Origin: Aphrocallistes beatrix
Taxonomy: Eukaryota > Porifera > Hexactinellida > Sceptrulophora > Aphrocallistidae
Length of the DNA: 64,000 bases
Direction of reading: 5' to 3'
Assembly: GCA_963281255.1 (NCBI GenBank)
Contig: OY725488.1
Span: 2,331,986-2,395,985 of the forward strand
The notes beneath the pieces were generated by a model that worked only from the letters and a program-made list of their open reading frames with translations, was not told where the DNA came from and made no database searches. Numbering within the stretch: the stretch's first letter is position 1; each line of letters opens with the position of its first letter. Of the stretch, positions 56,052 through 64,000 are shown piece by piece. The position numbers were made by a program, and so were the translations under genes.

Positions 56052-56783
56052 CAACTATTAGTAGGTTTAGCACCTCACCCAGATTGTAAACCCCCTGAGA
56101 GCCCGCGCGAAATTGGAACCGCGGAACACCTTATCACTCTTCTGGATGAGCGGCCGATCAGAAGCCGGCCGTTGCGTGTTTCTCCGGAAATTGAGGCGGA
56201 GGTATCCAAGCAGATAGATGAAATGCTCGAGAATGGGATCATACGTCCCTCTTCTTCCTATTGGGCGAGTCGAGTGATCTTAGTGAAGAAAAAGGACGGG
56301 ACCCATCGATTTGCCGTAGATTACCGGGATCTCAACGATGTGACGAAGCGAGATGCCTATCCGATGCCGGATCCCCGAGATGTTTTCGATCGTATGGGAG
56401 GGGCAACTGTATTCTCTACACTGGATGGGGCATCCGCATACTGGAGCGTGCCTGTGAAGGAAAAGCATAAGGAGTTCACTGCGTTTGTTTCAACGCGCGG
56501 CCAGTTTGAATTCAACTGCATGCCTTTTGGATTGTCAAACTCACAGACCTATCAGCGAGCGGTAGACCAGGCTCTACCAGGGTGTCCGAATGTACAGACA
56601 TTTGTTGATGACACATGTGTCTACTCGCCCAGTTTCGATACGCACCTGGAGCATTTGGATGAGGCTCAGTTGGCTATTCTAAAAATTGAGGATGAAGAAT
56701 GTGAGGATTGGGATTTTGAGTGTACTGATTGCTGTATTGACGGAAAAGATATGCTACGTTGTATTTTAATGACCTTCAAGTAA
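56052..56783 (+). pseudogene. Gypsy-type reverse transcriptase fragment
   Basis: An open frame of 243 codons. LLDERPIRSRPLRVSPEIEA and IDEMLENGIIRPSSSYWASR are the usual lead-in; then VILVKKKDGTHRFAVDYRDL, YPMPDPRDVFDRMGGATVFS with TLDGASAYWSVPV (first catalytic Asp), FGLSNSQTYQRAVDQAL, and FVDDTCVYSPSFDTHLEHL (the FVDD catalytic box). After EHLDE the sequence departs from the family into an acidic tail and stops. No protease, RNase H, integrase or long terminal repeat was found, and the 5' edge abuts family-T sequence at 56048. GC content is visibly higher than that of its surroundings. Truncated fragment of a Ty3/Gypsy retrotransposon. Confidence 0.88.
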
Positions 56784-57081
56784 CTGTTTACTCAACAACA
56801 AGGCCAATAATATTACTTCTACCACCTCTTGTCCCAAAGATACTCAAAGGAAGATACTTAAACTTACCTCTAATTAATATATGTATATATATACACACCT
56901 ATATATTTATGTAGTATTCCTTGTCCATCAACTAAATTATGCCAGCAGTCAGTAATATCATTATTGTGCGGTAGAGGATGTATAATTACACGATATTAAA
57001 TATATCAAAATGATATTGTGTTAAATTTCATCGTATTAAAAACTCGACTTTATCTTATCCCTGGTCTAAAGTAGTGAAATG
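56784..57081. other. Unassigned AT-rich sequence
   Basis: Contains a short ATATATGTATATATATACAC tract around 56879; nothing else recognised. Confidence 0.5.
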
Positions 57082-57089
57082 GCCTGTAT

Positions 57090-58188
57090 CATGGCCTACT
57101 TAATATACGGCTATATATGTCACCGAGAAGGCCACAAAACGAAGAGGCCAGTTTTAACAAAGTCAAATTTCAATTAGACTGATAACTCAAAAACCGCTTC
57201 CGATAGACATTTGAAATGTATTATTACCATATACAAACATTATATCAGAGTGTCCAATTCCGCAATTCCGTCAAAAATATGGTATGTCATCATGTGATTG
57301 CGCAATAGACTCTTTTTAGAGCGGAAAATGTTGCTGTTCTAGCTCATATTAAACATCGTTATCTGCATTTCTAATGCTTGATTTTTTGATAGAGCAACTA
57401 TAGGTAGACCTCAAGCCAAAAAATCTGAAAATTTTAGTTGGAATGTCTATGCATTCCTCAGTTGCTATAGAAACAAAAAATTACACGTTTAAGCCATAAC
57501 TCGAAAAGTATAGATCGTAGACACTAAAAATTATACTATTTAATCGGTAAACTATTACTTCCTATATGAGAATAATACTATTCACATGTCTATTTTCAAT
57601 AAGTTGTGAGTTATCTAGGATTTTATCACGATCAATAGAGAAGTAATGAGATGCGACAAAATCCTAGATAACTCAGAACCTATTGAAAATAGACATGTGA
57701 AAGTCTTATTCTCAAATAGGAAGTAATAGTTTGCGGATTAAATGGTATAATTTCTTAGTGTCTACGATCTAAACTTTTCGAGTTATTGGCTTAAGCGTGT
57801 AATTTTTTGTTTCAATAGCAACTGAGGAATGCATAGACATTCCAACTAAAATTTTCAGATTTTTTGGCTTGAGGTCTACCTATAGTTGCTCTATCAAAAA
57901 AATCAAGCATTAGAAATGCAGATAACGGTGTTTAATATGAGCTAGAACAGCAACATTTTCCGCTCTAAAAAGAGTCTATTGCGCAATCACATGATGACAT
58001 GCCATATTTTTGACAGCGGAATTGGACACTCTGATATAATGTTTGTATATGGTAATAATACATTTCAAATGTCTATCGGAAGCGGTTTTTGATTTATCAG
58101 TCTAATTGAAATTTGACTTTGTTAAAACTGGCCTCTTCGTTTTGTGGCCTTCTCGGTGACATATATAGCCGTATATTAAGTAGGCCAT
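57090..58188. mobile_element. Foldback element (family F), copy F2
   Basis: Almost the whole 1.1 kb is a palindrome: 57091-57630 is the reverse complement of 57650-58188 with few differences. It starts CATGGCCTACTTAATATACG and ends GTAGGCCAT. The flanks duplicate GCCTGTAT (57082-57089 and 58189-58196). Motifs ATGTATTATTACCATAT and ATTACTTCCTATA are shared with F1 (26847-29921). Confidence 0.93.
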
Positions 58189-58207
58189 GCCTGTATGTAG
58201 TAGGCTA

Positions 58208-58498
58208 TGACACATTCTATTAAAATTTCAGCCTCTATCACCAAAATGGCAGAGTTATAGTAGAAAAACTGAAATTTCTAATTCTAAAAAAGGTGACAAT
58301 GACGTCATAATTCCATGATGTGTCGACATTTTCGTCTGAGGTCAGAACTTTGCGGAGCCATAGCCAAAAGACAAATTTTGTGATCTTTCGAGTGATTTCG
58401 ATTACAAGAGTAAGAGGGACAAGAAACAAGAGGGACCCCTCCGGCGGCTACAAGGTGTCCTCCAGCCGTGCCGCGCAAGCAAGCGAAGTGCGCTTGTT
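58208..58498. mobile_element. Rearranged Helitron-like repeat
   Basis: 58208-58372 is the family body in minus orientation (TTCTATTAAAATTTCAGCC ... CATAGCCAAAAGAC). 58373-58498 is the family 3' part in plus orientation, ending GTGCGCTTG followed by T. It is a head-to-head fusion of two fragments. Confidence 0.75.
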
Positions 58499-59139
58499 TT
58501 TAGTAATACTTCAAAGCATTAATCTTTAAAAATTTATCAATTTATTATGTGTCTATTTTCACACCTTCACATGCATATTTTAATACAATGTGATGAATTT
58601 TGAAAATACTAGTTTCCAACGGTCTAAATGGGGTTTTGGGGGTGTAGATTTAGAGAATCGTATTTTCAGATCTGTATGATAAACAATTTGTTTTATTTTG
58701 TTTACAATAGGTACATAATGTAAAAAAATTCAAAACAAAAGAGTTTTTGGAGGTATAGATTTGGATATTATATTTTAGAATAAATATGATTTTTTATTTT
58801 ACCTTTATTCGTAGTAAAACATATAGCAAACAAATCTCTAAAATATGATTGAAACTCGCTTTTAACGTTGACATGGGGTTTTTAGTGATGAAGATTTCAA
58901 CTAATATATTTTCGAATCATGTGATAAATTATTTGTTTACACTTGCATACAATAAATGTATAAAGTAAAAATATCAAAAAGTTGTTAGAAACTATAATTA
59001 AACTGTTGACCTGTGACTTTCGAGGCTTGGATTCCTAATATTGCATTATCGAATCTACTAATTCTGAATCTGATATCCCCAGCGACTCTGCAAACAGTGT
59101 TCGATAGCCGCGGAATGCAAGTGTGTGTAGTACGCTTGT
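58499..59139. other. Unassigned AT-rich sequence
   Basis: No gene or element ends seen. Confidence 0.5.
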
Positions 59140-59440
59140 CAACAATAAAATCACTAGGTTATAGGATATCAAAAATCGAGTGGTCCTCGTTTATCGCAAA
59201 ATGATAAAGGACAACTAAATTTTCAGCTATGTCGGACCAATTTGACTGTTTTCATTTTAAATATGATCAAATTTGATATTTAAAAAATATTTTTGTAATT
59301 GAGAACTAAGAATTTGGGCTTATAATTGCAAAGAAAGAACGATATCTCTTTTTGACCCTAAATGGGGGTTTTCACCGAATTTAGAAGGTCCAAGGCCAGA
59401 ACTTCCCAAATAACATTGAGAGGTTTTAAAATATTTTATC
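59140..59440. mobile_element. Fragment of family T
   Basis: CAATAAAATCAC, GGATATCAAAAATCGAGTGG and ATCTCTTTTTGACCCTAAAT match internal parts of T2/T3. No TTAA ends. Confidence 0.6.
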
Positions 59441-59965
59441 CTTACTATTAAAACTCGATTAATGTGTATATATTTGTATATACTCTAACCGGACAAAAGT
59501 ATTTGAAATCCTTACTATTATCCATCTTAACTAGTCATAAAGTAGGTCAATTCATGGAGAGAAGCGTAATCAAACTGTGACAGATACTGGAATTTCGATT
59601 TCAAATTCATAATCTACACATTCGAATTAATCAGGTTTGAAGCCTTCTATTGATATATGTATATATTCATAAGTTGAATTATTATCAATCTATGTCACTT
59701 TGTGCCACTTTTCACTGCCATTAACATTGGACATGATGACGAGGAGTGGCACAAAGTGGCACAGTTTGATGCATCTTAGCCTTGGAATTGAATACATCAA
59801 TAGAAAGCATCTAACCTGAGTAATTCGAATATGTAGAATATGAATTTGAAATCGAGATTACAATATCTGTAACAGTTTGATTACATTTCACTCATGAATA
59901 GACCCACTTTATAACTGATTATGGTGGAAAATAGTAAGGATTTCTAATACTTTTGTCCGGTTTGA

Positions 59966-60001
<36 letters not shown>

Positions 60002-60493
60002 GTAACGAATTGATTGAAGAAACTGCCGGGCTCAGAAAGCTGATTTTTGGCATGTGGGAGTCTTTTGGCTATGGCTCGAGTAAGTTCTGAGTTCAGAGCA
60101 AAATGTCGACTCATCATGGAATTATGACGTCATTGTCACATTTTTAAAAGTTAAGCAACACAGTTATTCGGGCATAACTCAGCCATTATAGGAGATAGAA
60201 GGCTGAAATTTTAATAGAATCTGTGTACTAACATACCTCACATATGATGCAACTATTATTAAAAAATGATGACTCATCACTTTGTTATGACGTCATCATT
60301 AGGCATCAAAAATTTTTAAATTCACAAATTTGGTGATTTTTCGAGTGATATCGATTAGCACAGTAGGACAGACATATTTAGAGATGTTATCTCCCTTATA
60401 ATTAACCAATGTGACTCCACGCGACCGAAGGGAGCCTCCGGCGGACACAAAGTGTCCGCCAGCCGCGCAGCGCAAGCAAGCGCGAAGCGCGCT

Positions 60494-60495
<2 letters not shown>
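59441..60495 (+). mobile_element. Helitron-like repeat, complete, with a MITE in its microsatellite
   Basis: A|TCCTTACTATTAAAACTCG at 59441, a TA/TG tract, the MITE 59483-59966, a TA tract (59967-59999), CTGTAACGAATTGATTGAAG, then body, hairpin and end GCGCTTG|T at 60495. It is followed without a 5' tip by another body. Confidence 0.88.
59483..59966. mobile_element. Foldback TA-type MITE
   Basis: CTCTAACCGGACAAAAGTAT...ATACTTTTGTCCGGTTTGAG with TA on both sides. The arms are about 200 bp, ending in a central TGTGCCACTTTGTGCCAC/GTGGCACAAAGTGGCACA hairpin (59698-59761). Confidence 0.88.
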
Positions 60496-60536
<41 letters not shown>

Positions 60537-61023
60537 GTAACGAATTGATTGAAGAAACTGCCGGTCATAGAAAGCTGATTTTTGGCATGTGGGAGTCTTT
60601 TGGCTATGGCTCCAGTAAGTTCTGAGCTCAGAGCAAAATGTCAACTCATCATGGAACTATGGCGTCATTGTCACATTTTTAAAAGTTAAGCAACAGAGTT
60701 ATTCGAGCATAACTCGAGCATAACGATAGAAGGCTGAAATTTAATAGAATCTGTATACTAACATACCTCGCATATGATGCAACTATCATCAAAAAATGAT
60801 GACTCATCACTTTGTTATGACGTCATCATTAGGCATCAAAAATTTTTAAATTGGCAAATTTGGTGATTTTTCGAGTGATATCGATTATCACAGTAGGACA
60901 GACATATTTAGAGATGTTATCTCCCTTATAATTAACCAATGTGACCCCAGGCGAAAGAAAGGAGCCTCCGGCGGACACAAAGTGTCCGCCAGCCGCGCAG
61001 CGTAAGCAAGCGAAGCGCGCTTG
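60496..61023 (+). mobile_element. Helitron-like repeat, tandem second body
   Basis: A TA tract (60496-60534) leads into the family body and ends GCGCGCTTG|T at 61023. The tract joins directly to the 3' end of the copy before it, so the two share one 5' tip. Confidence 0.85.
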
Positions 61024-61590
61024 TACATTATTAACATCAGTTGTAAATTTGTAATTATTGTTTATTCTGGTTTTTCAGTTTTAAAAACTAGGACAGCTTA
61101 ATAGTTAGGCTCCCCGCATCCGTATAAAACTTTGAACAAACTGAAGTATCAAATGGTTCAAAAATAAAACATAGATAAGCTACCATATTAGGAAACATAA
61201 AAGACTCAAAAAAAATAAAATAAAATATTGCAAATATATCGGAAAATCTACATTCAGGTATACAGATAGCTTGAACAAATTATGGAGTGATAGAAATGCC
61301 TGTTTACATAATCAGCCTCATTTTCAGAAGACTTTTGAATACGAATATGTTTTCCATCCAAGAACGCCTGGTAGGTTCTCGAGCTCATTAAACTGTGACT
61401 TAATCATAGCCTTGACAGCAGAACAGGGCATGCTAATATACATTAAATAACCGTTTGCAGTCCAAGTATAGCGGCTCTAATGTACCTCCAAGCTGAGGGA
61501 CGTTAACTCCATCACCACAAAAAAATCTCAAAGTACCAGATGCAAAAAATTGTAGAGAACAAACTTGTACATGTGGATATTCAGGGATGG
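61024..61590. other. Unassigned AT-rich sequence
   Basis: No gene or repeat recognised. Confidence 0.5.
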
Positions 61591-61623
61591 CGGAAAATTC
61601 GTTGGATGGAAATTCGAAATCAT

Positions 61624-62050
61624 GGATTTTGATCAGAATTTGAGTGGGATTTTGATCAGAAAATACGGATTTTGATCAGAATTCTGAAGGAGATTAAGAT
61701 CAGAATTTCGCAGTCGGTTTATGATCAGAAATGTAGGAATAAGATCAGAATTGGCAACTTTGGAACATAAATTTACATTCTGATCAAATTTCATCAACTT
61801 TGGAGGAATTTGATCAGAAAAATGGGATTGTGATCAGAAATATTGGGATTTTGATCAGAAATGTCGGATTATGATCAGAAATTGTGTGGATTATGATCAG
61901 AAATTGTGTGGATTATGATCAGAAATTGTGTGGATTATGATCAGAAATGTCGGATTATGATCAGAAATTGTGTGGATTATGATCAGAAATTGTGTGGATT
62001 ATGCTCAGAAATTGTGTGGATTATGATCATAAATGTCGGATTATGATCAA
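61624..62050. repeat. TGATCAGAAAT minisatellite
   Basis: TGATCAGAA or close variants occur about 19 times in 430 bp. Units are 15-28 bp; the most regular part (61865-62040) alternates TGTCGGATTA and TTGTGTGGATTA spacers. The constant TGATCA is a 6-bp palindrome. Confidence 0.9.
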
Positions 62051-62060
62051 ATTTATCCAA

Positions 62061-62394
62061 TTTTATCAGTTATTTATATTTTGGTAAGAAAATATGCTAA
62101 AATGATCCATCATTCGATCTGGCTTCCTTCTTAACACATTTTGCTTTCAATGCGAGAACTATGTTGTTTGCATGTGAAATGTTTGAGTCATTCTGGAAAA
62201 TTAGGCCCAAGAAACTCCCTGCACTATATTGTTTCCATTGAAACATGTTCCTATAAATATTGCTTATGCCATGTAAAGTAATATTCTCCGCCCGTTCAAA
62301 ATTTGTCTCATATCCAGAAATATTTATTTGTATTTTTTAGCGTTAATTTCCTATAATAAGGCAGTTGCATTAGCAAATTTACTGTTCTATTTAG
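62061..62394. other. Unassigned sequence upstream of the FLYWCH gene
   Basis: No element end was recognised. TTCTATTTAG just before 62395 could be a splice acceptor or simply 5' leader. Confidence 0.4.
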
Positions 62395-63124
62395 ATGGAT
62401 TTTACTATAACTGCAGGTAAAAAGGGTACTTCTCTGCACTATCTTTCTCAAGGTTTTAGATATTCCTTAACGCAAATATATTCTGGCACTAAATATTTAC
62501 GTTGCACTTTATGGAAAACAAACCCATGGAATTGCCCAGGAAAGGCTCATATACATGATATGAGTAGCTTACTTATTGTGAAAAGGGGTCACAATCACTC
62601 TATAGAAGCTTATAATTCTGAATCAATCGATCTCAAGAACAAATTGAAACGTGCCGCTGAAAACTCAACTCTTCTCAACTTGAGGGAGATATTTGACGAA
62701 CAAACAAGAAATGATGCAGCAGGAGCATCAATTTCATTTCCTAAGGTAAGAAGTACAATGGCGGAACGACGAAAAACCCAATTTCCGGGATTGCCAAATA
62801 CGCCTGAGGCGTTTCAAGCAAAGATTTTACAATCACGTTTCATAGATTGTTTTCGGGGTAGTGTGACTTTGGCAGAAAACGAAGGTACTGCTGTCATATT
62901 TATATCAGACTTGATGATGACCCAACTTGCTAATGCAAAGAAAATTAACTATGATGCAACCTTTTTCGTGGTTCCAAAAAATTTTTATCAACTTTTTACC
63001 ATTTTCTTTCACCATGATGGCCATTCCTTCCCATGCATCCACGTATTAATGAGCAGGAAAACTGGAACTCTGTATATAGCAGTCTTTCAAAATATTTTGG
63101 AAATTGTGCCTGATTTTAAACCAG
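62395..63124 (+). pseudogene. FLYWCH zinc finger plus MULE-type transposase, truncated by insertion
   Basis: The start at 62395 gives MDFTITAGKKGTSLHYLSQG. Residues 10-75 form a FLYWCH finger: FRYSLTQIYSGTKYLRCTLW, NPWNCPGKAH and the terminal HNHS. A linker with LREIFDEQTR follows. Residues 160-240 look like the start of the MULE transposase domain: VIFISDLMMTQLANAKKINY, then DATFFVVPKNFYQLFTIF (first catalytic Asp in YDATF), FPCIHVLMSRKTGTLYIAVF. The frame is uninterrupted for 243 codons, up to PDFKPA, where a Harbinger element begins; residues read past that point come from the Harbinger. FLYWCH plus MULE is the layout of Phantom-like Mutator elements and of genes tamed from them. The second and third catalytic residues are not in the window up to the insertion. 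Confidence 0.82.
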
Positions 63125-64000
63125 CGGCCGTATTCACTAAGAACTTAAGATCGATCTTAAGATCGATCTTAGTGCTTAAGTCTTAAGTTCGATCTTAAGT
63201 CGTATTCACTAAGATTGGTATTCACTAAGATTTAAGTTCGATCTTAAGACCGAACTTAAGACCGAACTTAAGACCGAACTTTAAGCAACCTAGGGAGGTG
63301 TCTTAAGTATTGGAATTGATTCGATTTCCACTAATTACTCCATAAATGTTGTTCAAAATTACTTCTATCGAACATTGAATCTACCTTGTTTGATATTAGA
63401 CTTCAAATAAAATTTAAATATTTAAAAAACATTTCGCTTATTGTGTGTAACATCGCAACATGTATCACATGCTATAGTTCGTGGCATATTCTTCTTGGGT
63501 TTATATGAATAAACAAGCATACATTCTTTGATTGTATAATCTTACACTAATTCTAACATGCATTATTATAGAGACGGCTTTATATATTGATTCACATGAC
63601 TGATGATAATTACTTTGATCCTATTTTCCTATTTACAATGATTTTTCCAGCAGTCTCTGACGTTTTAATCGATAATAGTCCCTCTGTTCTTCTATTAACT
63701 GCAGCTGTGCTGAGAATACAGCCATCTGCTGGAACAAAACTTCCTGCTGTAACGGAAGTAAGTCTGCAGCCTTCAAGAGTTCGACAGAATCATCTCGTTC
63801 ATCAACAGTTCGCCTTCTCTTCCGACTTTTTTTTGATGCCTTATATGTTGTCGGTATTTCAATTTCTGGAGACTCTAAAATTGGAGTATCTTCAGATTCA
63901 TCTGGACCTGTAGCCGATACTGTTGACGCTATTGCTGGTGCTAGAAAAAGATCAGCAGCACCTGAAATTCCACTGAAAGCAGGGGTGTTTTGGAACATCT
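63125..64000. mobile_element. PIF/Harbinger element, family C, left end, runs off the window
   Basis: CAG target (63122-63124), then CGGCCGTATTCACTAAGAAC. The subterminal region (63140-63290) is an array of TTAAGATCGATCTTAAG palindromes and AAGACCGAACTT repeats. It interrupts the FLYWCH/MULE frame. The right end lies beyond the window. Confidence 0.8.
63633..63998 (-). CDS. Harbinger second protein, C-terminal part (partial)
   Basis: The minus-strand frame enters from beyond the right edge; the first visible Met is probably internal. Its C-terminal 121 residues include NTPAFSGISGAADLFLAPA, a basic patch KASKKSRKRRRTVDERDDS that could be a nuclear localisation signal, and an amphipathic coiled coil LLPLQQEVLFQQMAVFSAQL, then RDYYRLKRQRLLEKSL and stop. 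That layout (basic patch, then coiled coil at the very end) fits the Myb/SANT-like partner protein of Harbinger elements, and the PAFSGISG motif is shared with the family-B remnant at 39659-40043. The Myb domain itself should lie to the right of the window. The frame shows no break in what is visible. Confidence 0.7.
   Translation of the reverse strand: MFQNTPAFSGISGAADLFLAPAIASTVSATGPDESEDTPILESPEIEIPTTYKASKKSRKRRRTVDERDDSVELLKAADLLPLQQEVLFQQMAVFSAQLQLIEEQRDYYRLKRQRLLEKSL

Noticed and set aside
62395..63186. Taking the FLYWCH/MULE frame to 63186 as one protein
   Set aside because: The last 20 codons come from the Harbinger end and its subterminal palindromes; the gene proper stops at the insertion site near 63124.
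1..64000. CRISPR arrays, rRNA and tRNA genes, bacterial operons
   Set aside because: I looked for regular direct repeats with unique spacers, for conserved rRNA cores and for tRNA-like cloverleaf sequence, and saw none; the tandem repeats present have no unique spacers.

Overview
The window looks like repeat-dense, AT-rich nuclear DNA of an invertebrate animal, possibly an arthropod; the species cannot be fixed from the sequence. The reasons are the many cut-and-paste DNA transposons of animal types (Tc1/mariner, pogo/Tigger, hAT of the ZBED type, PIF/Harbinger, Ginger, a MULE-like FLYWCH gene), Helitron-like repeats, splice-site-bounded exons and a Gypsy fragment, with no operons and no ribosomal or transfer RNA genes that I could see. 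I found only one short piece that looks like a host-gene exon (11201-11445, minus strand). Every other recognisable protein is a transposon protein, and none appears intact.

Layout. 1-2.8 kb: Helitron-like repeats and a hAT element with a perfect 8-bp target duplication. 3.2-10 kb: two elements of a family that duplicates TTAA; the second carries a Harbinger element, which in turn carries a piggyBac-like and a pogo-like miniature element. 10.9-11.4 kb: a pogo-like MITE and the host-like exon. 12-17.8 kb: a MITE split by a 5-kb hAT, whose transposase is split by a third element, which carries two further MITEs, one of the same family as the outermost copy. 18.3-21.6 kb: a Harbinger element with a broken transposase, a broken Myb-like second protein and an internal 120-bp satellite. 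23-26.7 kb: Helitron-like repeats whose TA microsatellites host a mariner and a pogo-like MITE. 26.8-29.9 kb: a foldback element split by a TTAA element. 30.5-32.8 kb: two elements with 5-bp duplications, a hAT inside one of them, and a pogo-like MITE. 33-37.3 kb: a large inverted duplication with two oppositely oriented Helitron-like repeats on its flanks. 37.6-47.5 kb: an integrase fragment, a second Harbinger family, a small hAT, a pogo with a three-part transposase, a Tc1 and a ZBED hAT pseudogene. 47.5-56 kb: a TTAA element inside another TTAA element of opposite orientation, containing a Ginger-type element and a broken integrase plus OTU-protease gene. 56-58.2 kb: a Gypsy reverse-transcriptase fragment and a second foldback element. 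59.4-61 kb: tandem Helitron-like repeats. 61.6-64 kb: a TGATCA minisatellite and a FLYWCH/MULE transposase gene cut by another Harbinger.

Many insertions can be proved inside the window, because a related copy preserves the empty site or because the target duplication is exact. The window therefore gives a relative insertion order for several families, and it suggests that TA repeats carried by the Helitron-like elements act as landing sites for TA-targeting transposons.
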